Shown: in pieces, positions 1-6,780 of the stretch
Position numbering within the stretch: position 1 is the stretch's first letter
Layout: every line of letters begins with the position of its first letter
Assembly: GCA_051652245.1 (NCBI GenBank)
Contig: JBOFTV010000043.1
Location: forward strand, 1-31,146
DNA: 31,146 bases
Direction: 5' to 3'
Source of the DNA: BHER01 sp051652245
GTDB taxonomy: Bacteria > Bacillota_I > Bacilli_A > Culicoidibacterales > Culicoidibacteraceae
The notes under the pieces: model-generated
The model's input: only the letters and a program-made list of their open reading frames with translations
The model's database searches: none
Told to the model about the DNA's origin: nothing
Made by a program: the position numbers and the translations under genes

Positions 1-359
1 TGTACCTCCTCAAGAGACTTAAAGTTTGCTAAAGCCTGTTCAATTGCTTCATCGCTTGGTGAAACCATATTTTCTAAAGAATGTTCCATGTGAATATATT
101 CTTTGTAATTTAATTTTTTGTTCTGTATTTCATAAATTTCTATTAATTCTGTGTTATAATAAATTTGAATCTTACCTTTATAAATTCGGAGTTCTAACTC
201 CTTTGATTTATAAAAAGATGGTACTGCATAAAAGCAATTTTTATATTTGATAAGTGAATCAAGTGTTGCTTTTACTGTGGTGAACTTCATTTTGTATTGA
301 GAACAGATGCTGTCCGACGGGAGTGGAAGTAACTGTTCTTTTTCTTTTTCATATAACAA
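1..359 (-). pseudogene. IS21-family transposase (IstA) C-terminal fragment
   Basis: Reading the minus strand from about 359 down to the window edge gives one open frame. It starts with YEKEKEQLLPLPS and continues through CFYAVPSFYKSKELELRIYK to a tail containing PSDEAIEQALANF. The acidic/basic run leading into LLPLP, followed by a small beta domain with the V-P-x-Y/F pattern, is typical of the C-terminal part of IstA-type (Mu-like) transposases of IS21 elements. The catalytic DDE core and the N-terminal helix-turn-helix are absent. On the minus strand the frame is stopped near 441, and beyond about 360 the DNA is phage-derived, so the gene is truncated there. The other end runs off the window, so whether istB follows is unknown. 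The family call is from motif memory, not a search. Confidence 0.65.
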
Positions 360-464
360 GGTGAGAAAGAAGTCCTTTTCAAAAGAGAAAGTGAGTTTGA
401 AATACTCAACACAGATACAAATGAGAATGGCTTAATAGAAATTTATCTGGAGGAGAAGAAGTAA
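360..464 (+). pseudogene. Phage minor head protein / ADP-ribosyltransferase-like C-terminal tail
   Basis: A plus-strand frame ending in a TAA at 462-464 reads EVLFKRESEFEIL near its start and GLIEIYLEE near its end. This resembles the last strands of the VIP2/C3-like ADP-ribosyltransferase fold fused to some SPP1 gp7-type minor head proteins in Firmicute phages (pattern E-x-L-hydrophobic-x-R-x-S-x-F, then an acidic tail). Only about 34 residues remain, because the upstream part has been replaced by the IS21 fragment. The stop overlaps the start of the next small gene (TAATG), which is normal phage spacing and supports the frame. The assignment rests on a short stretch and on context. Confidence 0.45.
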
Positions 465-616
465 TGAGTGAAGAAAAAAGAAAACCGCCCCGCTGGTTAT
501 ACGAAATTCCAAAAGGGGTAACAATTGGTCACGTAGAGATAACAGAAGAGCAGAAAGAGTGGGTCCGAAAAACCAAAGCAGAGAATAGAGCGAGAGAAAA
601 GAACGAGAAAAAATAA
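464..616 (+). CDS. Small phage protein of unknown function (50 aa)
   Basis: This 50-residue, highly charged protein begins MSEEKRKPPRWLYEIPKG and ends in a Lys/Glu-rich helix. A good ribosome binding site (GGAGGAGAAG) precedes the ATG, and the start overlaps the stop of the preceding phage fragment. I do not recognise a domain. It has no membrane segment. Its position between a minor head gene and a scaffold gene is where Firmicute siphophages often carry a short accessory ORF. It appears intact although its neighbours are broken, so it may still be translated if transcribed, but no promoter is evident. Confidence 0.5.
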   Translation: MSEEKRKPPRWLYEIPKGVTIGHVEITEEQKEWVRKTKAENRAREKNEKK

Positions 617-629
617 TCGTTCTTTTTTT
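598..629 (+). terminator. Rho-independent terminator after the small phage gene
   Basis: A 9-bp stem, AAAGAACGA (598-606) with TCGTTCTTT (617-625), has a 10-nt loop holding the stop codon of the small gene and is followed by further Ts. A terminator at this point in a phage morphogenesis operon would limit transcription into the scaffold gene. Confidence 0.6.
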
Positions 630-711
630 ATATCCAAAATCGTCCGAACGTTAAGACGGTAAAAGAAACGGCCAAGTCACACAGACTATAAAAGGAAAAG
701 GAGCAAATACA

Positions 712-955
712 ATGGAAGTAGTAGTAGATCAAGAATTACAAAATGAAGAATTAGAGAGGGTGAGGAGTTAGAAGAAGAAACCCTGGAAACCGAACAAGAA
801 CGAATTGACGCAATCGTAAGCGCGAGAATTGCACGAGAACAAAAGAAACATGAGGCGGCACTTACAAAAGCAGTGGCTGATGCAAGAGCAGAAGAACAAC
901 GATTGGAACAAATGAGTGCAAAAGAGCGTGAAAAGGCTCTTCAAGAAGAGTATGC
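712..955 (+). pseudogene. Phage capsid scaffold protein remnant, frameshifted and fused to an IS
   Basis: A Shine-Dalgarno AAAGGAG precedes ATG at 712. The first frame reads MEVVVDQELQNEEL and stops at 769-771. Shifting frame near 756 restores a long acidic and helical reading that includes EEETLETEQERIDAI, ARIAREQKKHEAAL and EQRLEQMSAKEREKAL. The R-L-x-x-M-S-x-x-E-x-E signature and the Glu/Lys/Ala-rich coiled-coil character match DUF4355-type phage scaffolding proteins. A net loss of one base (or gain of two) around 750-760 explains the break. The frame then enters IS4 transposase sequence at about 950-956, so the scaffold C-terminus is missing. The major capsid gene that normally follows is absent. 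Confidence 0.6.
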
Positions 956-1618
956 AAAATCCTTGTTATCTATGACAGAGGCTATGCTTCGAACAAACTA
1001 TTTCAGGCTCATGTGGACAAAGACATTGCCTGTCTTTTCCGTCTGAAAACAAAATTCAATACGCAAATAGATGCCCTTCCTCTAGGCGAACATTTTATTA
1101 CTATTGGAGAAACGAGTGTGATTCAACTTAGGATACTAAAATTTAATATTGGAAATGGGACACTTGCAACAACACTCCTAGATTTAACAATCAGTAGCTC
1201 GCTATTTAAAGAATTGTATTTTATGCGATGGGGTGTTGAGACTTTCATTGATGTCATCAAGAACAAACTTGAACTTCATAATTTCTCTGGAAGGACAATT
1301 GAAGCCCTCGAGCAAGACGTTTATATTACACACATTCAATCACTTCTATTGTATGTGTGGGTTGATGATGGAGACACAAAAATCGAACAAAAAAAAGAGG
1401 CTCTCTATCAAAAAAAAATGAATCTAAATCATGCTGTTGGTGTATTGTCTGACAATATATTAGGTCTATTGAAAGGCAAAAAAATAGCTTCAATCATATT
1501 AGCTATGACTGAAGCAACCATTAGAATAATAATCCCTGTTATGCCAAATAGGCAGACCAAGAGAATGTCCTATTCACGAGCAACAAAATACCACCAAAAC
1601 TGCAAATCAACAGTATAA
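956..1618 (+). pseudogene. IS4-family transposase, C-terminal half
   Basis: From about 956 the plus-strand frame reads ILVIYDRGYASNKLFQAH, a DDE aspartate block, then FRLKTKFN. Further on it carries ELYFMRWGVETFIDVIKNK. This fits the IS4-family Y-x2-R-x3-E-x6-K signature around the catalytic glutamate, with Y, R, E and K all present. The N-terminal part with the first catalytic aspartate is missing, and the frame opens directly out of the phage scaffold sequence, so a GTG at 1013 is not a genuine start. The C-terminus appears complete to the TAA at 1616-1618. The element is therefore a 5'-truncated, inactive copy. An IS4-type N-terminus at the far right of the window could be from the same subfamily. 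Confidence 0.8.
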
Positions 1619-1620
1619 AA

Positions 1621-1648
1621 TTAGAATTAAGTCAATTCTAATTCTTTT
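1621..1648 (+). terminator. AT-rich hairpin after the IS4 transposase fragment
   Basis: TTAGAATT (1621-1628) pairs with AATTCTAA (1634-1641) around a 5-nt loop, followed by TTCTTTT. The stem starts three bases after the transposase stop. With only two G-C pairs it would be a weak terminator. It may equally be part of the IS end. Confidence 0.35.
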
Positions 1649-1715
1649 AGTATGCCGTTTTTTTCTAACAAAACAAGTATATCATACAATTCCCTCTATT
1701 TTCTGATTTTTTTGG

Positions 1716-1952
1716 ATGTTTTATCAAGAAACAGCCGACTCAATAAATGGAAAGATTGCTAATATGACAGCTAAAACTGTTCAGGCATTCGAGGGGAAAC
1801 GCGTAAAAGCGGTAGAGTCCATTGAAAAACTAAAAAACAGTGGTTTAGGTATAACTGAGGAACAGTACAAAGTAATGCTCGAAAAGGCAAATTTGCACAC
1901 CGATGAGGCAATTAGAATATCACGTGTTAAGGTTAGGATTATTAACTGGTAA
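1716..1952 (+). pseudogene. Probable phage tail tape-measure protein fragment
   Basis: The frame reads from MFYQETADSINGKIANMTAK through SIEKLKNSGLGITEEQYKVM and ANLHTDEAIRISRVK to a stop at 1950-1952. The helical, Gln/Lys/Ala-rich texture and the ITEEQY-x-x-x-L-E-K-A segment followed by a T-D-E-x-I-R/K-x-S helix resemble central regions of tape-measure proteins in Firmicute siphophages. Only about 75 residues remain. No good ribosome binding site precedes the ATG, and the frame breaks after SRVK. Its position right after an IS4 remnant that cuts the scaffold gene fits a prophage deletion. The call is inferential: a generic coiled-coil fragment is the alternative. Confidence 0.35.
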
Positions 1953-2225
1953 TCAATTATCTGTTTAGCTAAAAACATTGGAAAAAAATAGTAAGTAGCT
2001 GTGCTGATGGAATCATTAAAAGTCTTGGAAAAGAAATTGATAAATCACAAGATACGAAATAAAAATGTAGCAAGAAGCTGCTATAAAATGATAGGGTAAG
2101 TAAAATATCAGCAACTAAAACACTAAATATTGATATACTCATGGTAATATTTTTGATTTCAAATTATGGTTATACAATAAATTAAAAGAAGAACAATAAA
2201 AAAAGAATCGCTAAAAACTAAAATA
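1953..2225. other. Decayed intergenic stretch, no gene recognised
   Basis: About 270 bases between the tape-measure-like fragment and the signal peptidase promoter. Stops are frequent in every frame. A short plus-strand reading around 2004-2062 (ADGIIKSLGKEIDKSQDTK) could be leftover phage coding sequence, but it is too short to assign. No RNA gene or clear repeat was seen. Confidence 0.4.
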
Positions 2226-2234
2226 TGTTATAAT
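2226..2234 (+). promoter_or_regulatory. Extended -10 promoter of the signal peptidase gene
   Basis: TGTTATAAT gives a perfect TATAAT at 2229-2234 with an upstream TG extended -10 element. No good TTGACA-like -35 lies at the right distance, as is common for extended -10 promoters. The start codon lies 42 bases beyond the -10 hexamer, after a strong AAGGAGG site at 2262-2268. Confidence 0.6.
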
Positions 2235-2275
2235 TAAAGTAGATTCTAAAGCATTAAAATAAGGAGGGCAAATAG

Positions 2276-2812
2276 ATGAATGAAACAAGTAAGAAAATTG
2301 GCGTCTTCCTATCTGATTTAGTAATTATTATTGGTGTCTGTTTACTGTTGACGCAATTCGTTTTTTTTAAAGGAACTGTGGTGGGGGCTTCGATGGAGCA
2401 TACTTTGCATAATGGGCAGCAGTTAATTATTGATAAAATAAGTTATCGTGTAAGTGATCCTAAAAGATTTGATATTGTGGTGGTTCACTTTCCAGGTGAG
2501 GAGTCGGATTGGGTTAAGCGTGTAATTGGCCTCCCGGGAGAAAAAGTTGAGTACAATAATGGTGAGCTGTCTATAAATGGTAAAATTATTGACGAAGATT
2601 TTCTTTCTCCGGGTGTCATTACAAGAGCTTTTTCAACGGATGAAGTTTTGGCGGGAACAAATAAAGTAATCCCTGATGGTGAATACCTGGTATTGGGTGA
2701 TAATCGAAATAATAGTAAAGATGGTAGGGTAATGGGAACAATTAAGAAAGATGGGATCCTAGGTGTTGCCCGAATTAGAGTATTTCCATTTACAGAAATT
2801 AGTATATTATAA
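2276..2812 (+). CDS. lepB: Signal peptidase I
   Basis: This is a type I signal peptidase of 178 aa, a usual size for the short Gram-positive (SipS-like) enzymes. It cleaves signal peptides from exported preproteins at the outer face of the membrane. One N-terminal membrane anchor spans about residues 10-31. The catalytic serine is Ser39 in VGASMEHTL, the general-base lysine is Lys81 in DWVKRVIGLPGE, and the C-terminal box GDNRNNSKDGR is present, so the enzyme should be active. The ATG has a strong AAGGAGG site. It has its own promoter and terminator and so appears monocistronic, although it lies about 100 bases before a secretion-like operon whose M23 product carries a cleavable signal peptide. 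It may be a second, locus-specific paralogue or the main housekeeping enzyme; the window cannot tell. Confidence 0.93.
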   Translation: MNETSKKIGVFLSDLVIIIGVCLLLTQFVFFKGTVVGASMEHTLHNGQQLIIDKISYRVSDPKRFDIVVVHFPGEESDWVKRVIGLPGEKVEYNNGELSINGKIIDEDFLSPGVITRAFSTDEVLAGTNKVIPDGEYLVLGDNRNNSKDGRVMGTIKKDGILGVARIRVFPFTEISIL

Positions 2813-2817
2813 TAGAA

Positions 2818-2851
2818 AATACTTGAATAAATCAATTCAAGTATTTTTTTT
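2818..2851 (+). terminator. Rho-independent terminator of lepB
   Basis: An 11-bp stem AATACTTGAAT (2818-2828) / ATTCAAGTATT (2835-2845), loop of 6, followed by a T run to 2851. It separates lepB from the downstream secretion-like operon. Confidence 0.85.
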
Positions 2852-2919
2852 GTCAAAAAAAGGAGAATGCTTCGAAAAAATAAGTGTAGCATAAAAATGT
2901 TATCAGGAAGGACGATATC

Positions 2920-3228
2920 ATGAAGAATTTTTTTTTAACAGTTATGACCGAATCGAAGAAGGATGTATACACGCAAAGTGCACAAAAGGCCTTTAAACCA
3001 GTTATTGACATCATTGAAGCGTTGTTAAAAGGCGCAAGACCTTTTATTGTGGTACTCACAGCTTTAGCAATTATCATTCAATTATTGAAAGTGTATCAGC
3101 AATTTAATTCAGGTAAAAATATGCAAAAATATTTATTTAATATCCTAGGGATTTTACTCTGTGCCACCCTAATTTTGACCTACAATGTCTGGCTAATTCC
3201 GATTCTTAAGAAAGTTGCGGGAATCTGA
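2920..3228 (+). CDS. Small two-helix membrane protein, VirB2/TrbC pilin-like
   Basis: A 102-aa protein with an amphipathic N-terminus (about 1-42) and two hydrophobic helices, about 43-62 (PFIVVLTALAIIIQLL) and about 75-96 (LFNILGILLCATLILTY). They are joined by a short polar loop, QQFNSGKNMQK. This topology is that of VirB2/TrbC-type and T4SS-associated pilin-like subunits. Sequence similarity is weak, and the call leans on its place as first gene of an operon with VirB6-, VirB3- and VirB4-like genes. A GGAAGGA site at 2906-2912 precedes the ATG. The TGA stop overlaps the next start (TGATG), indicating translational coupling. No classical signal-peptidase site is obvious. It may be a small structural membrane subunit rather than a true pilin. 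Confidence 0.5.
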   Translation: MKNFFLTVMTESKKDVYTQSAQKAFKPVIDIIEALLKGARPFIVVLTALAIIIQLLKVYQQFNSGKNMQKYLFNILGILLCATLILTYNVWLIPILKKVAGI

Positions 3229-4082
3229 TGGACACAACAACGATTGTCATTTTATGGGATGAAATATTTGAGAAAATTATCCAAAGGTTCAATGAAACAA
3301 CTGCTACTTTTTGGGAGAAAGCATTGCCACTCATTTTTGAAAAAGCAATCTTACTCCCACTCAAACAGTCCGTGATTTCTGCAAATACCCTCTTAATTTC
3401 CTTATTAGATAACCCATATACCTTTATTTTTTGGACGGGGCTTGTTGAACAAATATTAAATTGGATGTATCTGATGTTATTAGTGTTTATTATGTGCCAA
3501 TTTGTCATCGAATTAATAAAAAAAATAGCCAATCATATCGTCAATGAGGATAGCCCCAAAACAATGAGTTACCCGCTTAAGCGATTTATTATTCTGCAAT
3601 GCCTGCATTTTATTGGTGTACCACTATTAAAAGTTATCATCGAAAACTATGCAAGTTGGTTACAAACAATTCATGGTCTGATTACACAGCAACAGAAGTT
3701 TAGTGCTAAAATTGATTTTTCACTAATTCAATTAGGTAAAGAAAATTTGTTGCTAGAATGTGTTGGCTTAATATTAATTATGTATTTGTTAATTAAGCTA
3801 CTGATTCAGTTTATGCAGCAGGGTGTATTTTTACTCTTTTATTTTATTAAATGCTATGCAGAATTATTTTATCAAGAGCAGGTTATTAATATCTTCTTAC
3901 CACTAAAAATGTTATCGATGAGAATTTTTATTGTCTATGTTTTTCAGCGAATGCTTGTCATTGAAGCGTTGAAAGTGACGGATGGATTTATTAGTGGTAC
4001 AAAACTATTAATGATTATTGCTTTGTTATTTACAGCAGTAGAGTTACCAAAATTTTTTAAAAAGGAGTTAAAATATGATTAG
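3228..4082 (+). CDS. Polytopic membrane protein, VirB6/TrbL-like
   Basis: A 284-aa protein with several strongly hydrophobic segments: about 60-105 (containing WMYLMLLVFIMCQFVIELI), about 120-145, about 175-215 (VGLILIMYLLIKLLIQF then GVFLLFYFIK), about 230-245 and about 258-274. The N-terminal 55 residues are largely amphipathic. This layout and its place between VirB2-like and VirB3-like genes match VirB6/TrbL/PrgH-type inner-membrane channel subunits of Gram-positive conjugative systems. These families diverge so far that topology and order are the main evidence. The start overlaps the previous stop by one base, and the end overlaps the next gene by eight bases, so the gene is translationally coupled on both sides. 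Confidence 0.55.
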   Translation: MDTTTIVILWDEIFEKIIQRFNETTATFWEKALPLIFEKAILLPLKQSVISANTLLISLLDNPYTFIFWTGLVEQILNWMYLMLLVFIMCQFVIELIKKIANHIVNEDSPKTMSYPLKRFIILQCLHFIGVPLLKVIIENYASWLQTIHGLITQQQKFSAKIDFSLIQLGKENLLLECVGLILIMYLLIKLLIQFMQQGVFLLFYFIKCYAELFYQEQVINIFLPLKMLSMRIFIVYVFQRMLVIEALKVTDGFISGTKLLMIIALLFTAVELPKFFKKELKYD

Positions 4083-4359
4083 TGGAGATGGAAATAGAGT
4101 AGGGGAACAGCAACATTTTTTTTTGATTATGCCCTTAATTTTTTTATATGGTTTTAAGTGGGGCGAATGGCTGTTGATTATTATTTTTTTTGTGGTAGGC
4201 GTGTTAGAAAAGGTGTATTTGACGACTGATTTTTTTATGTATTTGAGTGTGGGGTGGACATTGTTTTGTTATCGTCCATTTCTATTGAATGAAAATTTGT
4301 GGCAGGTTAGCAAACGCTTGTTTTTATATCTTGTTTGGGAAAGGCAAAAATATGAGTGA
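4075..4359 (+). CDS. Small membrane protein, VirB3/PrgI-like
   Basis: A 94-aa protein with two hydrophobic segments close together at about 14-48 (FFLIMPLIFLYGF, then WLLIIIFFVVGVLE) and a third weaker one around 52-67, followed by a basic/aromatic C-terminus (VSKRLFLYLVWERQK). Size, topology and position immediately upstream of the VirB4-like ATPase match VirB3/PrgI/TcpE-type subunits, which sit in the membrane next to VirB4 and are often fused to it. The ATG lies within the end of the previous gene, after AAGGAG at 4062-4067. The stop at 4357-4359 lies eight bases inside the ATPase gene. The identification is by context and topology. Confidence 0.5.
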   Translation: MISGDGNRVGEQQHFFLIMPLIFLYGFKWGEWLLIIIFFVVGVLEKVYLTTDFFMYLSVGWTLFCYRPFLLNENLWQVSKRLFLYLVWERQKYE

Positions 4360-6094
4360 GTGTAAAAGTCTTTTTTGGTATCCAAGGGAGGCTAATGATT
4401 TAATTTTTAACGAGGTTACCAAGGTAAGCTATCAGCCAGTGTTGCTAGTAAGTGAACAAACCTCTTATTATCAGACAGAAATAACGGTGACAAATAGCGT
4501 TCATAGTGCTTCTGCGCAAGTGACATTAAAAGGAACGGAAATTCAATTTTTCCCAACATATATATACGAAAAAAGAAAGTATACTAGCATGTATGCCTTT
4601 GATTCTGTCAATAGTTTAGAGCAGTTAAAAGAAGGGCTATTTTGGCTAATTCAACAAAATGATATCGAACTAGCTGTGTTTATATCACCGGTAAATAATC
4701 TCAACATCCACAAAAAAATGACAAATGCGATGAATTTATTGCAAAGTTTTGATACCGGTAATAGCGCTTATGTTAGAACGTACTATGAGTTTCAAAAAGA
4801 ACAATTAAAGGTTGCACTCGAAAAATATATTTCGAGTGTCGACGAACTCTTTATGCTCCAATTTTTCATAAAAATTCAGGCTAAAAGTAGGGGGAAATTA
4901 GTGCTTCGCCGGGAGGAAATATTACGCTATTTATCTTTGCGAACAATTAGATTTAAAACAAATATGTTTAAACAGCGAAGCCTGTTTTTACTTTTTTCAA
5001 GTACGTATATTATGCCCCAAAAAGAACAAATTATTCTACTATCAAGCGAAGCACTAGCTAGCATTTTTCCCATTGGAAAAAAAGGTCTTTATGATGAAAA
5101 AGGAGAAAAAATTGGGCATGATTGTTATAACAATCCAGTATTTTTAAATCTGTGGCAGCAAGATGGTGTACGGACGAATCACAACTTTATCATTTTAGGG
5201 CAATCTGGACAAGGAAAGAGTAATCTTGTAAAACAACTGCTCCAAGTAAGTAAGAATGTAGAAATTTATTTAATTGATCCAGAAGCTGAATATGAAATTG
5301 ATGTAGAAAAGTTAGGCGCTTCAAGGTATGAATTAGCGATAAATTGTCTTTTCTCTGAAAATATAACATTTTATGATGATATTGAAGATACACTTGATTT
5401 CTTGTGCCATCATTTTACGTTGCAGACAGATGCCGGATATAACTTACAGCAATTATTCAGACAACTGTTACTAAGTTATACCCAAAAAGAATATAAAACA
5501 CTCGATTTTTTCCCCGTTTTCCTCGCAGATATTCCTAATTTGGATAAAACAATTTCATATTATATTACCGACCTCCTTTCGAAGGATGTTGTCGAAAAAG
5601 ACACGATTGGTAATAGTAAAGTGCATCATTTTATCTTAAACAAAGTAATTGATATTTCGAATAAGCAGGTAAATATTATTTTGTATGAAACCCTATACTT
5701 TATTTGGAAACAGTTAAAAAATAATAAGAGCACTGCCAAAATGTTTGTCATCGATGAGAGTTATTTTTTATTCAGCCGCGAAAATTATGTTGTTGCCCAG
5801 CTCCTAAGAAATATTGTTAAGCGAGCACGAAAATACAATGTATCAGTGGGGATAATAACACAAAATATCATTGATTTAGATGACTATAACATTAAAAACT
5901 TATTGGCACCAATTTTTGATAATTGTACTTATAAATTTATTTTTTACCAAGGGGATGAGGATTTAGCAAAATTAGCGAAAATTTCTAATGTTATTGCAAG
6001 TGCTACTCGTGACATTAGACGGTTAAAAAGGGGGGAGTGCCTACTTGTAGTAGGCCAACGATATGGGAAAATATTTGTCAATCAAACAAAGTAA
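4352..6094 (+). CDS. virB4: VirB4/TraE-type secretion ATPase
   Basis: A 580-aa ATPase of the VirB4/TrbE branch of the HerA-FtsK superfamily, which powers assembly or substrate movement in type IV secretion systems. The Walker A motif GQSGQGKS is at residues 283-290, preceded by NHNFIIL. The VirB4-typical IDPEAEYEIDVEKLG follows. Walker B is MFVIDESYF with Asp468 and Glu469. The later RARKYNVSVGIITQN and NCTYKFIFYQGDED blocks are the conserved C-terminal motifs of the family. The N-terminal 270 residues correspond to the divergent VirB4 N-domain; no membrane segment is evident. At 580 aa it is shorter than many VirB4 proteins. The start chosen is the ATG at 4352 with a GGGAAAGG site. An earlier in-frame ATG at 4289 lies deep in the previous gene and lacks a site. 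All catalytic motifs are intact. Confidence 0.85.
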   Translation: MSECKSLFWYPREANDLIFNEVTKVSYQPVLLVSEQTSYYQTEITVTNSVHSASAQVTLKGTEIQFFPTYIYEKRKYTSMYAFDSVNSLEQLKEGLFWLIQQNDIELAVFISPVNNLNIHKKMTNAMNLLQSFDTGNSAYVRTYYEFQKEQLKVALEKYISSVDELFMLQFFIKIQAKSRGKLVLRREEILRYLSLRTIRFKTNMFKQRSLFLLFSSTYIMPQKEQIILLSSEALASIFPIGKKGLYDEKGEKIGHDCYNNPVFLNLWQQDGVRTNHNFIILGQSGQGKSNLVKQLLQVSKNVEIYLIDPEAEYEIDVEKLGASRYELAINCLFSENITFYDDIEDTLDFLCHHFTLQTDAGYNLQQLFRQLLLSYTQKEYKTLDFFPVFLADIPNLDKTISYYITDLLSKDVVEKDTIGNSKVHHFILNKVIDISNKQVNIILYETLYFIWKQLKNNKSTAKMFVIDESYFLFSRENYVVAQLLRNIVKRARKYNVSVGIITQNIIDLDDYNIKNLLAPIFDNCTYKFIFYQGDEDLAKLAKISNVIASATRDIRRLKRGECLLVVGQRYGKIFVNQTK

Positions 6095-6770
6095 AAAGAT
6101 GATATTTCTGTTTATCATCCTATGTTTTAGCACTAGCCCACTAGCGTTATTTGCCCAGCAATATGAATTGAAGTGCTATAAAGACAGCCTACGCCTGTAT
6201 TATTGTGGCGGGGAAAAACAAGCAGAAAGAGGAGAAGATATTTTTCTAAGTCCGGTCGAAAATCCAACTTATACTGCTCTAGCCCATGCTTATCCAGACG
6301 ATTTGTTACCGCATCGAGGAATTGACTTGATTGGGAACAAAGAAATTATGGCGGCAGCAAGTGGACAGGTAGTGTTTGTATGTAATATTGCATGTTTGGG
6401 GGGATATGGGAGATATGTGATTATTTTGCACGATAATGGTTTATATACTTTATATGGTCATTTAGCGATAGTATATGTAAGTGTTGACCAAATAGTTAAA
6501 AGACAGGATCGTCAGAATGGGGATATCATCGGCATTATGGGGAATACCGGTAATTCCCAAGGCATTCACCTTCACTTCGAAGTAAGATCAAAACTTGCCG
6601 ACAGTTACCAAAACCGCCTTGATCCAGTCGCCTTTTTAACAATCAGCATCAGTGAATGCAGTGATATGTTCGGGCTTGCTAGTGCATTGCAATCCAGCGT
6701 CCATAAATATCAACAGTGGTATGGAATTGAAAAATCGGGGAAAATAATTTCAAAGAAAAAGGAAATATAG
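6063..6770 (+). CDS. Exported M23 (LytM-type) peptidoglycan endopeptidase
   Basis: A 235-aa secreted metallopeptidase. A signal peptide with a basic n-region (KQSKK) and hydrophobic core (IFLFIILCF) ends at a likely cleavage site ALFA|QQ near residue 32. The M23 zinc ligands are present: His84 and Asp88 in HRGID, and His171 in HLHFE. The catalytic histidines His133 (YGHL) and His169 are also present, so it should cut cell-wall cross-links. The mature part contains five cysteines, unusual for an exported Firmicute protein. It overlaps the end of the VirB4 gene by 32 bases, which suggests it opens the wall for the secretion apparatus, the role of VirB1-type hydrolases. The start is uncertain: an in-frame TTG at 6075 and an ATG at 6099 are alternatives, but the ATG at 6099 would lose the basic n-region. 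Confidence 0.85.
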   Translation: MGKYLSIKQSKKMIFLFIILCFSTSPLALFAQQYELKCYKDSLRLYYCGGEKQAERGEDIFLSPVENPTYTALAHAYPDDLLPHRGIDLIGNKEIMAAASGQVVFVCNIACLGGYGRYVIILHDNGLYTLYGHLAIVYVSVDQIVKRQDRQNGDIIGIMGNTGNSQGIHLHFEVRSKLADSYQNRLDPVAFLTISISECSDMFGLASALQSSVHKYQQWYGIEKSGKIISKKKEI

Positions 6771-6780
6771 AAGGAGAACA

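Noticed and set aside
26..250. Plus-strand 74-codon frame
   Set aside because: It is antisense to the IS21 transposase fragment, which has clear family motifs on the minus strand.
1781..1978. Minus-strand 65-codon frame opposite the tape-measure-like fragment
   Set aside because: No ribosome binding site and no recognisable motif; the plus-strand reading has better protein character.
2050..2085. Small hairpin TAGCA...TGCTA in the decayed region
   Set aside because: Short, imperfect stem without a convincing T run; not distinguishable from chance.
4289..4351. Earlier in-frame ATG for the VirB4-like gene
   Set aside because: It lies deep in the preceding VirB3-like gene without a ribosome binding site; the ATG at 4352 has GGGAAAGG and an 8-base overlap like its neighbours.
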